64,000 nt of DNA from an uncultured Pseudoflavonifractor sp. (GCA_947577065.1 CANPTT010000001.1:1-64000); one strand, 5' to 3'; positions 15,976 to 26,820 are shown, numbered from the stretch's first letter. The notes: generated by a model from the sequence alone, not told the origin. Translations and numbers: made by a program.

Positions 15976-17364
15976 TCAGCCGCCGAAAACCTTGATCAGG
16001 AAGCCCGCGGCAATGGCGGAGCCGATGACTCCCGCCACGTTGGGACCCATGGCGTGCATCAGCAGGAAGTTGTTGGGATCGGCCTCCCGGCCCACATCCT
16101 GGCTCACCCGGGCCGCCATGGGGACGGCGGACACGCCTGCGGAGCCGATGAGGGGATTGATCTTGCCGCCGGAGAGCTTATACATGAGCTTGCCTACCAA
16201 CAGGCCGCCCACCGTGGAGAACATGAAGGCCACAACGCCCAGCACCACGATCTTGATGGTCTCAAGAGACAGGAACCGGGAGGCCACGGTGGTGGCGCCC
16301 ACAGAGATGCCCAGGAACAAGGTCACAATGTTCATCAGGGCGTTCTGGGCGGTGTCGCTGAGCCGGTCGGTGACCCCCGTCTCCTTCAGCAGGTTGCCGA
16401 ACATGAGGCAGCCGATGAGGGGGGCGGTGGAGGGGATGAGCAGGATCACGAACACGGCTACCACGATGGGGAAGATGATCTTCTCCGTCTTGGACACCGC
16501 CCGGGCCTGCTCCATCTTCACCTTCCGCTCCTTCTCCGTGGTCAAAGCCCGCATGAGGGGCTTCTGGATCATGGGAATGAGAGCCATATAGGAGTAAGCC
16601 GCGATGGCGATGGGGCCTAAGAGGTGCGGCGCCAATAATGACGTGGTCAAGATAGCCGTCGGCCCGTCGGCGCCACCGATGATACCGATGGAGCCGGCCT
16701 CCGGCCCGGTGAAGCCCAGCATGATGGCCGCAAAGAAGGCCAGGAACACACCCAGCTGGGCGGCGGCGCCCAACAGCAGAGACGAGGGCCTTGCGATCAG
16801 CGGGCCGAAGTCGGTCATGGCGCCGATACCGATGAAGATGAGACAGGGATAGAGACCTGCCTTTACCCCGATATAGAGGATGTCCAGCAGTCCGCCGTGG
16901 TGGGCGATGTCGGTGAAGGACACCTTCTCCAAAAGCTCAGGCTCCTGGAGAGTCCCCTGCTCTATCAGTACCAGGGCCTTTGTGAGCTGCTCCTGGACCG
17001 TCATACCCTCCGTACCGTCCACGCCGGCGGAGACCAGCAGGGCATTGATATACTCCTCCTCCGTCATGGCCCGGTCCTCCTCTACATTATAGAGGCAGAT
17101 CTGGTTGGCGGCGTCATAGGGAGCGTTATAAATGTAGGCGTCCCACATCTCCATATGGTACAGCCCGCCCCCGGGAATGTTGGTGAGCAGGGCGCCAAAG
17201 GCGATGCCCACCAGCAGCAGAGGCTCAAATTTCTTGTGAATGCCCAGGTAGAGCAGGACGCAGGCTACGGCGATCATAATGAGATTCTTCCAGCCGCCTG
17301 CGGCGAAGAATCCGGCGAAGCCGGAGTCCTGCACCAGCCCTCCCAGGGTCCCTAAAATATCCAT
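15976..17364 (-). CDS. oadB: Na+-translocating decarboxylase, beta subunit
   Basis: 462 aa integral membrane protein with about ten hydrophobic segments. Family hallmarks: FIGIGAMTDFGPL, the Na+-site segment GIIGGADGPTAI and the C-terminal GSAGVSAVPMAARVSQ. It couples carboxybiotin decarboxylation to Na+ export. It is longer than many beta subunits because residues about 68-155 form a hydrophilic insert (AYIYNAPYDAANQ through VSFTDIAHH) between the first two and the following helices. It is the last gene of the operon, 15 bp after the biotin-carrier gene. Confidence 0.93.
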   Translation of the reverse strand: MDILGTLGGLVQDSGFAGFFAAGGWKNLIMIAVACVLLYLGIHKKFEPLLLVGIAFGALLTNIPGGGLYHMEMWDAYIYNAPYDAANQICLYNVEEDRAMTEEEYINALLVSAGVDGTEGMTVQEQLTKALVLIEQGTLQEPELLEKVSFTDIAHHGGLLDILYIGVKAGLYPCLIFIGIGAMTDFGPLIARPSSLLLGAAAQLGVFLAFFAAIMLGFTGPEAGSIGIIGGADGPTAILTTSLLAPHLLGPIAIAAYSYMALIPMIQKPLMRALTTEKERKVKMEQARAVSKTEKIIFPIVVAVFVILLIPSTAPLIGCLMFGNLLKETGVTDRLSDTAQNALMNIVTLFLGISVGATTVASRFLSLETIKIVVLGVVAFMFSTVGGLLVGKLMYKLSGGKINPLIGSAGVSAVPMAARVSQDVGREADPNNFLLMHAMGPNVAGVIGSAIAAGFLIKVFGG

Positions 17365-17379
17365 GCAGTAAGCCCTCCC

Positions 17380-17778
17380 TTACGCCAGAACGATGAGGGG
17401 GGAGCCGGTCTCCACGGTGGAGCCCTTCTGGGCCACGATCTGGGCCACGGTGCCGGCCTTGGGAGCCAGGATCTCGTTCTCCATCTTCATGGCCTCCAGC
17501 ACCACCAGCAGCTGGCCCTCCTTCACGGCCTGGCCCTGGGCCACCTCCACCCGCAGGACAGTGCCGGGCATGGGGGCGGCCACGGTCTCGCCGGCGGCGG
17601 TGACAGCGGCGGCAGCGGGAGCCGCGGCAGGGGCAGCAGCAGGAGCGGCAGGAGCCGCAGCAGGGGCAGGGGCGGCGGGAGCAGGAGCGTACGCCTCATA
17701 CTCGTCCACCAGCATAGCCTTTCCGGCCTCTACCTCCACTTCGTAGGTGCGGCCGTTCAGGGTCACTTTATATTTCAT
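17380..17778 (-). CDS. Biotin carboxyl carrier subunit of the decarboxylase
   Basis: 132 aa. Residues 1-28 form a short beta unit ([18 protein letters not shown]). A flexible Ala/Pro linker spans about 31-60. The biotinyl/lipoyl domain has the biotin motif EAMKMENE with acceptor Lys98 and PMPGTVL near 69. Such free-standing carriers replace the fused C-terminal domain of OadA in many Clostridia. It carries CO2 between the carboxyltransferase and the membrane decarboxylase. The gene lies between the gamma and beta subunit genes. Confidence 0.93.
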   Translation of the reverse strand: MKYKVTLNGRTYEVEVEAGKAMLVDEYEAYAPAPAAPAPAAAPAAPAAAPAAAPAAAAVTAAGETVAAPMPGTVLRVEVAQGQAVKEGQLLVVLEAMKMENEILAPKAGTVAQIVAQKGSTVETGSPLIVLA

Positions 17779-17779
17779 C

Positions 17780-18103
17780 TTATTTGACCTCCTTGATGGA
17801 CTTGAAACGCAGCTCGTTGAGCGGCTTGCCCATTTTGTCCGCCACGATGGCCATAACCATGGCGGCCTCCTTGTCCGGTACGTCGAAGAGTTTCACCTCT
17901 CCGGCAGTGCCGGGGGCGGCGGGGATGTCCGCCTTGGGGGCGGGGGCGGGAGCCGCTGTAGAAGCGGCGGCAGGTGCGGCCTTCTTTGCGGTCATGACCT
18001 TACCCATGATCAGGATGGCGCACATGAGCAGCACCAGCCCAATGAAAACCACACCATAGCCCAGAATTGCGGTGATGACCGCGTCTGTAACAGGCATTTT
18101 CAT
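17780..18103 (-). CDS. oadG: Na+ pump decarboxylase, gamma subunit (OadG family)
   Basis: 107 aa. One membrane segment near the N-terminus (about 9-32, [21 protein letters not shown]), an Ala/Pro-rich linker (about 40-66) and a short C-terminal domain ([25 protein letters not shown]). This matches gamma/delta subunits that hold the complex together. It lies 1 bp from the biotin-carrier gene and 12 bp from the carboxyltransferase gene. Confidence 0.85.
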   Translation of the reverse strand: MKMPVTDAVITAILGYGVVFIGLVLLMCAILIMGKVMTAKKAAPAAASTAAPAPAPKADIPAAPGTAGEVKLFDVPDKEAAMVMAIVADKMGKPLNELRFKSIKEVK

Positions 18104-18115
18104 TCCGCCACCCCC

Positions 18116-19516
18116 TTACGCTTCCTCGATGGTATAGGTGGCCACGTTCTCCTCCTTGGCCTTCCGGTCCTTCAGGAACTTCATGGCCTGGTCGGGGAAG
18201 CAGATATAGCTCATCAGATCCTCCTCGCTTCGGGCAAGGTCTCCCAGGGCCTCCTTGGCCTTCTGGAACTCCTCCCCGGTGCGCTTGGCGTCCTCGATGC
18301 GGCAGTCGGTGGGCTGTCCCCCCGCTCCCAGGATCTTGTCCTGGAGCTCCTGGCTCACAGGGCCGGGAGCGATGCCGTACTCACCCTTGAAGTAATTCTT
18401 GATCTCGTTGGAGATCTGCTTGTACCGCTCGCCCATCAGGACATTGACCACCGCCTGGTTGCCCACCATCTGACTCAGGGGGGTGACCAGGGGTGGATAG
18501 CCCAGATCCTTCCGGACGCTGGGGATCTCCGCCAGAGCCTCGTCGAACTTGTCCATGGCCCCCATATCCTTCAGGTTGGCGATCATGTTGGAGAGCATTC
18601 CACCGGGGACCTTGTACACCAGGGCCTGGGCGTCGGTGCCCATGCTCTTGGGCGAGAGCGTGCCGTCGTCGATATACTTCTGCTTCACGGGCTTGAAGAA
18701 GTCGTTGACCTTGTTGATCACGTCCTCCTTCAGATCCATGGGATAGCCATACTGCTGGAGAGCGTAGTAAAGGCTCTCGGTGGCGGGCTGGCTGGTACCG
18801 TTGGAGAAGCAGGAGGTAGCGGTGTCGATCACGTCCACCCCGGACTCGATGGCCTTCAGAATGGTCATATAAGCCATGCCGGTGGTGCAGTGGGTGTGGA
18901 GGATGATGGGCATTTCTCCGATGGCGTCCTTGATGCCCTTGATGAGACCCTCGGCCTCAAAGGGGCTCATGGTGCCCGCCATATCCTTCAGGCAGATGGT
19001 GTCAAAGCCCATATTCTTGAGCTCCTTGCACATCTCCACATACTTCTCCACGGTGTGGACCGGGCTCTGGGTATAGGAGATACAGCCCGAGGCCACAGTC
19101 TTGCCGGTGGCGTACTTTTTGGTGGCCTCCAGGGCGGTGGTGATGTTGCGGAAGTCGTTGAGGGCATCGAAGATACGGATGACGTCAATACCGTTCTTGA
19201 TGGAGAGCTCTACAAACTTCTCCACCACATCGTCGTGGTAGTGCTTATAGCCCAGCAGGTTCTGGCCCCGGAGCAGCATCTGGAGCCGGGTGTTGGGCAT
19301 ATTCTTGCGGATATTCCGGAGCCGCTCCCAGGGATCCTCCCCCAGGTAGCGCAGGCAGGAATCAAAGGTGGCGCCGCCCCAGCACTCTACGGAGTAGTAG
19401 CCCGCCTTGTCCATGGTGGACAGGATGTCGGCATAGTCGGCATAGGGCAGGCGGGTAGCCATCAGAGACTGGTTGGCGTCCCGAAGGACCGTCTCGGTAA
19501 ACTGGACTTTTTTCAT
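18116..19516 (-). CDS. oadA: Oxaloacetate decarboxylase alpha subunit / pyruvate carboxylase subunit B-type carboxyltransferase
   Basis: 466 aa. HMGL-like TIM barrel: TETVLRDANQSLMATR (metal-binding Asp), GGATFDSCLRYLGEDPWERLR, LLRGQNLLGYKHY, the catalytic-Lys region CLKDMAGTMSPFEA and HTHCTTGMAY with metal His. A conserved C-terminal carboxyltransferase region follows. There is no fused biotin domain; the carrier is encoded separately. With OadG, the carrier and OadB it should convert oxaloacetate to pyruvate while exporting Na+. It lies 33 bp downstream of pckA on the same strand. Confidence 0.92.
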   Translation of the reverse strand: MKKVQFTETVLRDANQSLMATRLPYADYADILSTMDKAGYYSVECWGGATFDSCLRYLGEDPWERLRNIRKNMPNTRLQMLLRGQNLLGYKHYHDDVVEKFVELSIKNGIDVIRIFDALNDFRNITTALEATKKYATGKTVASGCISYTQSPVHTVEKYVEMCKELKNMGFDTICLKDMAGTMSPFEAEGLIKGIKDAIGEMPIILHTHCTTGMAYMTILKAIESGVDVIDTATSCFSNGTSQPATESLYYALQQYGYPMDLKEDVINKVNDFFKPVKQKYIDDGTLSPKSMGTDAQALVYKVPGGMLSNMIANLKDMGAMDKFDEALAEIPSVRKDLGYPPLVTPLSQMVGNQAVVNVLMGERYKQISNEIKNYFKGEYGIAPGPVSQELQDKILGAGGQPTDCRIEDAKRTGEEFQKAKEALGDLARSEEDLMSYICFPDQAMKFLKDRKAKEENVATYTIEEA

Positions 19517-19549
19517 GTTATCCCTCCGTTATTTCTCTCGGAGCCCTTT

Positions 19550-21154
<1,605 letters not shown>

Positions 21155-21345
21155 AGATAGTTCCTCCTTAATAAGAATATACATATTGAGGCAGCGCTTA
21201 CCCCGCTGCCGGGGACGCGCGGGTCCAAACAGGTATTCTGGGCAAAGGTCCCTCCCTGCCCAGTATATAGTATAGCACATCTTGTCAAGGGCTTCCAGCC
21301 TTTTTTGTCGTTTTTTTCACAATTTTTCTCTCCTCTCCCCTTTTC

Positions 21346-21374
21346 TTGACAACCCCGCCGGCAAACAGTACAAT
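21346..21374 (+). promoter_or_regulatory. Promoter of the malic enzyme-fumarase operon
   Basis: TTGACA (21346-21351) and TACAAT (21369-21374) are 17 bp apart. A second TTGACA followed by TATACT (15-bp spacing) points the other way around 21265-21290 and may serve pckA. Confidence 0.75.
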
Positions 21375-21423
21375 GGGGCTGAGAAAGCAGCCCTCCATCC
21401 TATGTGTAAAAGGAGCCTTTGTC

Positions 21424-22599
21424 ATGGATATCGCCCAGGAATCTCTGGCCCTCCACCGAAAATGGAAGGGCAAGCTGGCTATCACACCCACCGTCCCTGT
21501 CGCCGCCAGACAGGATCTCTCCCTGGCCTACACCCCCGGAGTGGCCCAGCCCTGTCTGGAGATCCAGCGGGACCCCGCCCAGAGTTATGAGCTGACTCTC
21601 CGCCACAACCTCTGCGCCGTCATCACCGACGGCTCCGCCGTTCTGGGGCTGGGGGACATCGGCCCCGAGGCCGGGATGCCCGTCATGGAGGGCAAGTGCG
21701 TTTTGTTCAAGGCCTTCGGCGGGGTGGACGCCATCCCCCTGTGCGTCAAGACCAAGGATGTGGACGAATTTGTCAACACGGTGTACCTTCTCTCCGGCTC
21801 CTTTGGCGGCGTCAACCTGGAGGACATTGCCGCCCCCCGGTGCTTTGAGATCGAGAAGAGGCTGAAGGAGCGGTGTGATATCCCCATCTTTCATGACGAC
21901 CAGCACGGTACCGCCATCGTAGTGGCCGCCGCCGTGCGCAACGCCCTGAAGGTCACGGGAAAGCGGATCGAGGATATCCGCGCCGTCTTCTCCGGGGCGG
22001 GAGCGGCGGGGACCGCCATCTTCAAGCTGCTGTGGTCCATGGGCCTGCGCCACGCCACCCTCTGTGACATCCACGGAGTGGTCCACCCCGGACGGCCCGA
22101 CCTGGAGGCCGACCCCTATCTCAACGAGCTGGCCCAGATGACCCGCCCCGTCGTCCGGGGCGGGCTGAAGGAGGCCATGGTGGGAGCCGACCTTTTTGTG
22201 GGGGTCTCGGCCCCTTCTCTGGTGACGGAGGAGATGGTCAAGACCATGGCGGGGGATCCCATCCTCTTTGCTATGGCAAACCCCACCCCCGAGATCATGC
22301 CCGACGCCGCCAAGGCCGCGGGGGCCGCTGTGGTGGGTACCGGCCGCAGCGATTTTCCCAACCAGATCAATAACCTTCTGGCCTTCCCCGGCGTCTTCCG
22401 GGGCGCCTTTGACGTCCGGGCCAGAGAGATCAACGAGGAGATGAAGCTGGCGGCGGCAGAGGCCCTGGCCGGGCTCGTCACCCCGGAAGAGCTCTCCCCT
22501 GCGCACATCATCCCCGACCCGCTGGACCCCAAGGTGGTCCCCACTGTGGCCCGGGCCGTGGCCCAGGCCGCCAGAAGGACGGGGGCCGCCCGGCTCTGA
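21424..22599 (+). CDS. NAD(P)-dependent malic enzyme
   Basis: 391 aa, the size of short bacterial malic enzymes without a phosphotransacetylase domain. Motifs: SLAYTPGVAQPC (Tyr catalytic), ITDGSAVLGLGDIGPEAG, metal site FHDDQHGTA, dinucleotide site FSGAGAAGTA and FAMANPTPEI. It converts malate to pyruvate and CO2 with NAD(P) reduction. The start ATG at 21424 has AAAAGGAG upstream. Fumarase follows 85 bp downstream, so fumarate-malate-pyruvate steps are encoded together. Confidence 0.95.
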   Translation: MDIAQESLALHRKWKGKLAITPTVPVAARQDLSLAYTPGVAQPCLEIQRDPAQSYELTLRHNLCAVITDGSAVLGLGDIGPEAGMPVMEGKCVLFKAFGGVDAIPLCVKTKDVDEFVNTVYLLSGSFGGVNLEDIAAPRCFEIEKRLKERCDIPIFHDDQHGTAIVVAAAVRNALKVTGKRIEDIRAVFSGAGAAGTAIFKLLWSMGLRHATLCDIHGVVHPGRPDLEADPYLNELAQMTRPVVRGGLKEAMVGADLFVGVSAPSLVTEEMVKTMAGDPILFAMANPTPEIMPDAAKAAGAAVVGTGRSDFPNQINNLLAFPGVFRGAFDVRAREINEEMKLAAAEALAGLVTPEELSPAHIIPDPLDPKVVPTVARAVAQAARRTGAARL

Positions 22600-22684
22600 G
22601 ACCATGCTCCGCAAAGCGCCGAAGGGACAGGCGGACCGGCGAAACGGCCGGTCTCTGCCTTCCTTTAAGAAAGGGGGAGTTTGC

Positions 22685-24055
22685 ATGAGCGACTACCGTA
22701 TCGAGCACGATTCCATGGGGCAGGTCCCCGTTCCCGCCGACCGCTACTGGGGCGCCCAGACCCAGAGAAGCCGCCGGAATTTTAAGATCGGAGGCGAGAC
22801 AATGCCTTCGGAGATCGTTCACGCCTTCGGGATCCTGAAAAGGGCGGCGGCCATCGCCAACCAAAAGCTGGGCCGACTGGATGACGTCAGATACCAGGCC
22901 ATTTGCGCCGCCGCCGACGAGGTGGCCGCGGGCAAGCTGGACGATCACTTTCCGCTGGTGGTGTGGCAGACCGGCTCAGGGACCCAGACCAACATGAACG
23001 CGAACGAGGTCATCGCCCACCGGGGCAACGACATCATCGGACGCCCCCTTCTCCACCCCAACGACCATGTAAATATGTCCCAAAGCTCCAACGACACCTT
23101 CCCCTCCGCCATGCATATCGCGGCGGCTCTGACGCTGACAAACCGTCTGCTTCCGGCGCTGGAGGAGCTGTGCGCCACCCTTCGGCGGCTGGAGGAGGAG
23201 AATGCCGACGTAGTGAAATCGGGCCGCACCCACCTTCAGGACGCGGTGCCCATCACCCTGGGCCAGGAGATCAGCGGCTGGCGCTCCTCCCTGGAGGAGG
23301 ACCGGGAAATGCTGAAAAAGGCCCTCCCCGGCCTCTATGCTCTCGCTCTGGGCGGCACCGCGGTGGGGACAGGACTCAACGCGCCCAAGGGCTTTGCCCA
23401 GGAGGCGGCAAAGGCGGTCGCTGAACTGACCGGGCTCCCCTTTCTCACCGCCCCCAACAAATTTCACTCCCTCACCAGCCGCAGCGAGCTGGTCTTTTCC
23501 CACGGGGCCCTGAAAGCCCTGGCGGGGGACCTGATGAAGATCGCCAACGACGTGCGGTGGCTGGCCTCGGGGCCCCGGTGCGGTCTGGGAGAGATCTCTA
23601 TCCCCGCCAACGAACCCGGTTCCTCCATTATGCCGGGTAAGGTGAACCCCACCCAATGCGAGGCCGTGACCATGGCGGCAGTCCAGGTCATGGGCAACGA
23701 CGCCGCCATCGGCTTTGCCGCCAGCCAGGGAAACTTTGAGCTCAATGTATTTCTCCCTGTCATCGCCTACAACTTTTTACAATCCGCAGGGCTTCTGGCC
23801 GACTGTATGGCCTCCTTTGATAAAAACTGCCTGACCGGGCTTACAGCCAACCGGGAAAAATGTCTGGAAAATCTCCACCGCTCCCTGATGCTCGTCACCG
23901 CCCTCAACCCATACATCGGCTATGAGAGGGCGGCCCAGACCGCCCAGCTCGCCCACCGGGAGGGGCTCTCCCTCCGGGACGCCTGCGTCCGGTTGGGCTT
24001 TTTGACTCCGGAGGAATTCGACCGGGTATTTCACCCGGAGGAAATGGTCAAATAA
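22685..24055 (+). CDS. fumC: Fumarate hydratase, class II
   Basis: 456 aa. Signatures: GAQTQRSRRNFKIGG, GSGTQTNMNANEV, SQSSNDTFPSA-like (MSQSSNDTFPS), the catalytic-loop GSSIMPGKVNPTQCE and a class II C-terminus. It hydrates fumarate to malate reversibly. The start ATG at 22685 follows AAAGGGGGAG. It is co-transcribed with the malic enzyme gene; a hairpin-forming GC-rich spacer separates the two. Confidence 0.96.
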   Translation: MSDYRIEHDSMGQVPVPADRYWGAQTQRSRRNFKIGGETMPSEIVHAFGILKRAAAIANQKLGRLDDVRYQAICAAADEVAAGKLDDHFPLVVWQTGSGTQTNMNANEVIAHRGNDIIGRPLLHPNDHVNMSQSSNDTFPSAMHIAAALTLTNRLLPALEELCATLRRLEEENADVVKSGRTHLQDAVPITLGQEISGWRSSLEEDREMLKKALPGLYALALGGTAVGTGLNAPKGFAQEAAKAVAELTGLPFLTAPNKFHSLTSRSELVFSHGALKALAGDLMKIANDVRWLASGPRCGLGEISIPANEPGSSIMPGKVNPTQCEAVTMAAVQVMGNDAAIGFAASQGNFELNVFLPVIAYNFLQSAGLLADCMASFDKNCLTGLTANREKCLENLHRSLMLVTALNPYIGYERAAQTAQLAHREGLSLRDACVRLGFLTPEEFDRVFHPEEMVK

Positions 24056-24123
24056 GAGCCCCCGCGGGCGACGCCCTCCCCACGTATGGGCCCGGCCCGC
24101 TTTCAGCCTTTGCCGGCACGATA

Positions 24124-24170
24124 AAAAGCCCCCGGGACAGACCAAGAGCGGTCTGTCCCGGGGGCTTTTC
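24124..24170. terminator. Bidirectional terminator between fumC and the purine permease
   Basis: A perfect 20-bp stem (24124-24143 with 24150-24169, core AGCCCCCGGGACAGACC) and a 6-nt loop, with A-run and T-run ends, lies between convergent genes. Confidence 0.95.
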
Positions 24171-24185
24171 CTTTCCTTGGAGCGT

Positions 24186-25610
24186 TTACGCCACCAGGAA
24201 GAATTTGATAAGGAACAGGGCGGAAATGACGTAGGTCAGCACGGACACATCCCTGGCCTTTCCGGAGAACACCTTGATGACCGTGTAGGAAATGAGTCCC
24301 AGACCGATGGCGTGGCCGATGGAACTGGACACGGGCATGGCGATAAGCATAAGGGCCACGGGGACCATCTGATCCATGTCGCCGAAGTCCACATTCTTCA
24401 GGCCCATGACCATCAGCACGCCCACATAGATAAGAGCGGCGGAGGTGGCGGCAGCGGGAATGATGGCGGCGATGGGGGCAATGAAGATGCAGGCCAGGAA
24501 CAGGATGCCGGTGGTAAGGGCGGTGAGGCCGGTACGACCGCCGGCTTCCACGCCGGAGGCGGACTCTACGAAGGTGGTAACGGTGGAGGTACCGGTGCAG
24601 GCGCCGGCCACCGTACCGATGGCGTCGGCCAGAAGGGCCTCCTTCATGTTGGGCATGTTGCCGTCCTTGTCCACCATACCGGCACGGGAGGCGGTGCCCA
24701 CCAGGGTACCGATGGTGTCGAACATATCGATCATGCAGAAGGTGATGATCAAGGTGACAATGGTGAAAGCGCCCAACTGGAGGAAGCCCTGGAAGTTGAA
24801 TTTGAAAAGGGTGGTCTCCACCATGTCGGCGAAGGGGGGCAGGAAGGAGGCGCCGGACAGGGAGGCAAAGGGATTCTGGCCCAGCACGGCGAAGGAGCCG
24901 GCCCAGTAGAGGACGGAGGCACACAGCATCCCTAGCAGCACCGCACCCTTTACCCCCTTCTTTGCCAGCAGGACGATGACGAAGAGGCCCACGAACATGG
25001 TGACCACGTTGAGGACCATGGCGTTATAGCCCAAACCCATGGATTTCTGGGCCACGGCGGGAGTGAGGGCGCCGAAGAAGTCACGCATGACGAAGAAGGG
25101 ACCGCCGGTCTCGGAGTACACCCCGGCGTTGGAGCCCAGGCCGATGTTCATCAGCATGAGGCCGATGGCGGGGGCGATGCCCAGACGGACCCCCAGAGGA
25201 ATGGCCTCCACGATCTTCTCCCGGATGTTGAGAAGGGAGAGGATGACAAAAATAATACCCTCCAGCAGGATGATGACAAGAGCGGCCTGGAAGGAGGCGA
25301 CGTATGTCATTCCTGTGAGGGCGGCGATGTTGGTGACAACGATGGCAAAGAAGCTGTTCAGACCCATACCGGGAGCCAGGGCAAAGGGTTTGTTGGCGGC
25401 GAAGGCCATAACGAACATAGCCAGGGCGGAAGCCAGACAGGTGGCGAGGAACACACCGTTCCAAAGATTCTGTCCCTCGGCGCCGAAGCCGGTGAGCAGA
25501 TTGGGGTTCAGGGCGATGATGTAGGCCATCGTCATGAAGGTGGTCAGTCCCGCCACGATCTCAGTCCTGACTGTGGTGCCGTTTTCTTTGAGCTTAAAGA
25601 GCTTTTCCAT
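24186..25610 (-). CDS. NCS2-family purine permease (guanine/hypoxanthine type)
   Basis: 474 aa with about 12-14 membrane segments. Family motifs: TEIVAGLTTFMTMAYIIALNP at the N-terminus (read in part: GLTTFMTMAYII), APGMGLNSFFA, the ATCLASAL region and VESASGVEAGGRTGLTAL. This is the AzgA/PbuG/PbuO branch, which imports hypoxanthine, guanine or adenine with protons. The start ATG at 25610 is behind GGAGGGG; an upstream in-frame extension runs into the leader and was rejected. A purine-riboswitch-like leader and hairpin precede it. Confidence 0.93.
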   Translation of the reverse strand: MEKLFKLKENGTTVRTEIVAGLTTFMTMAYIIALNPNLLTGFGAEGQNLWNGVFLATCLASALAMFVMAFAANKPFALAPGMGLNSFFAIVVTNIAALTGMTYVASFQAALVIILLEGIIFVILSLLNIREKIVEAIPLGVRLGIAPAIGLMLMNIGLGSNAGVYSETGGPFFVMRDFFGALTPAVAQKSMGLGYNAMVLNVVTMFVGLFVIVLLAKKGVKGAVLLGMLCASVLYWAGSFAVLGQNPFASLSGASFLPPFADMVETTLFKFNFQGFLQLGAFTIVTLIITFCMIDMFDTIGTLVGTASRAGMVDKDGNMPNMKEALLADAIGTVAGACTGTSTVTTFVESASGVEAGGRTGLTALTTGILFLACIFIAPIAAIIPAAATSAALIYVGVLMVMGLKNVDFGDMDQMVPVALMLIAMPVSSSIGHAIGLGLISYTVIKVFSGKARDVSVLTYVISALFLIKFFLVA

Positions 25611-25678
25611 TTTTACCCCTCCATTTTTCCTTCGGCATAACAAGGCAAGGGCAAAAACGGCAATAAAAAGACCGGCAT

Positions 25679-25701
25679 GGAGACCACACACAAAGGTCTC
25701 C
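25679..25701 (-). terminator. Hairpin in the purine-permease leader (possible expression platform)
   Basis: A 7-bp stem GGAGACC/GGTCTCC with 9-nt loop is followed on the minus strand, after 8 nt, by five T. It lies 13 bp downstream of the putative aptamer and could be the riboswitch-controlled terminator, though the T-run is not adjacent. Confidence 0.5.
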
Positions 25702-25713
25702 GCGTCTATTATC

Positions 25714-25780
25714 GCTCGGTAGTTGCCGGATAGGCCGTCAGTAGAAACTTGGGGACCATTTCACCCCAATTATACCGAAA
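25714..25780 (-). ncRNA. Purine riboswitch-like aptamer (guanine class by J3/1 residue), P3 atypical
   Basis: Read on the minus strand: P1 CGGTA pairs with TACCG; the J1/2 element TATAA follows; P2 TTGGGG/CCCCAA has a loop with the usual AATGG; J2/3 is the diagnostic GTTTCTAC; then a short GC-rich P3 and J3/1 ACTAC, where the C marks guanine/hypoxanthine rather than adenine. The P3/L3 element lacks the usual CGTAAA loop sequence. It precedes an NCS2 purine permease, the classic context. In purine excess the downstream hairpin should end transcription. Confidence 0.68.
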
Positions 25781-25967
25781 GTATTGAGTTGCAATTACAC
25801 TTTACCATATCCCATCGCAAATTTCTATTGTGGGTTTTGACAAGAAGCGCAAAACTTCGACAGAAAGAATCGTATAATACAGTCACCCATTTGCCTGTTC
25901 TCCCTCTTTATGATATAGTAAATAGATCCTCAATCTCTCCATTTTTATCCAAACGGGAGGAATCGGC

Positions 25968-26771
25968 ATGAAGGTACATGATTTTGCCAAACGCTTGGGC
26001 CTGCCCGCCAGCAAGGTCCGCTATTATGACCACTCAGGACTGATCCGAGGCAAGCGGCAGAAGGGCAACAACTATCGGGACCTCTCCCAGGAGGACGCCC
26101 TAAGCATCTATCACGTCAATATGCTCCGAAGCTTCGACATGGGCGTGCAGGAGGCGCTGGAGGCCCAGCAGCAGGAGCTTTCCGTCATCAACGGATGGGT
26201 GGAGGGCCATGCCGGAGAACTGGAACGCCTGGTGACCTGGCAGGAGATGCGCCTTCAGCGGCTGCGGGAGATGCAGGCTTACTTCTCTATGATCCAGGAC
26301 CAGAAGGAACGGCTGGGACTCAATTATGTGGATGACAGCTTCAACGTCTGGAACTTTGGAAAAACCGCCCCCCCCACCCCCGCGGAATACGACGCCATTG
26401 AGCTTCTGGTCCGAAACATGCCCTTTTCCTACATCGCCATCCGGGTCTCCCGGGAAAGCCTGCTCTCCCCCGGAAATGAGCTGGACGTCAGCATCGGGCT
26501 GGGTATTCTGGAGCAAAACCGATCCAAGCTGGGTCTGGAGCTGCCCCCCGAGATCTCCCGGTCCCCCGGAGGTCCCAAGGTCAATCTGCTGATGGAGCTG
26601 CACGACCCCTTCTCCATGACCAAAATGGACATCGCCCCCCTGTTGGAGGAGATGCGCCGCCGTAAGCTGGTCCCCCAGGCCGATCTGGTGGGACGGATCT
26701 TTATCAGTTATATGAAGGGGAGCTCCTTTGTCCACGGCGTAGCTTTGGGCTTTTTTGCGGAGGACGGCTGA
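25968..26771 (+). CDS. MerR-family transcriptional regulator with effector domain
   Basis: 267 aa. N-terminal winged helix (1-70): VHDFAKRLGLPASKVRYYDHSGLI. A dimerisation coiled coil spans about 75-115 (EALEAQQQELSVINGWVEG). The C-terminal part, 135-267, looks like a GyrI/BmrR-type ligand-binding domain (PFSYIAIRVSRESL; MELHDPFSMTKMDIAPLLEEM). It probably activates the adjacent secreted flavin reductase through the 19-bp-spaced promoter at 26781-26811, which has the exact MerR architecture. The ligand is unknown. Confidence 0.88.
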   Translation: MKVHDFAKRLGLPASKVRYYDHSGLIRGKRQKGNNYRDLSQEDALSIYHVNMLRSFDMGVQEALEAQQQELSVINGWVEGHAGELERLVTWQEMRLQRLREMQAYFSMIQDQKERLGLNYVDDSFNVWNFGKTAPPTPAEYDAIELLVRNMPFSYIAIRVSRESLLSPGNELDVSIGLGILEQNRSKLGLELPPEISRSPGGPKVNLLMELHDPFSMTKMDIAPLLEEMRRRKLVPQADLVGRIFISYMKGSSFVHGVALGFFAEDG

Positions 26772-26780
26772 GAATTCTCC

Positions 26781-26811
26781 TTGACCTGAAAGCTGCTTTC
26801 AGGTTTATACT
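26781..26811 (+). promoter_or_regulatory. MerR-type promoter with 19-bp spacer and central dyad
   Basis: TTGACC (26781-26786) and TATACT (26806-26811) are 19 bp apart, the overlong spacing that only MerR regulators can correct. The dyad CCTGAAAG-CTG-CTTTCAGG (26785-26803) fills the spacer. The MerR gene ends 10 bp upstream and the secreted reductase starts 57 bp downstream. Confidence 0.85.
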
Positions 26812-26820
26812 TGTCTTAGA

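Noticed and set aside
25723..25971. An 82-codon plus-strand ORF upstream of the MerR gene
   Set aside because: It lies opposite the purine aptamer, has no ribosome site and no recognisable product.
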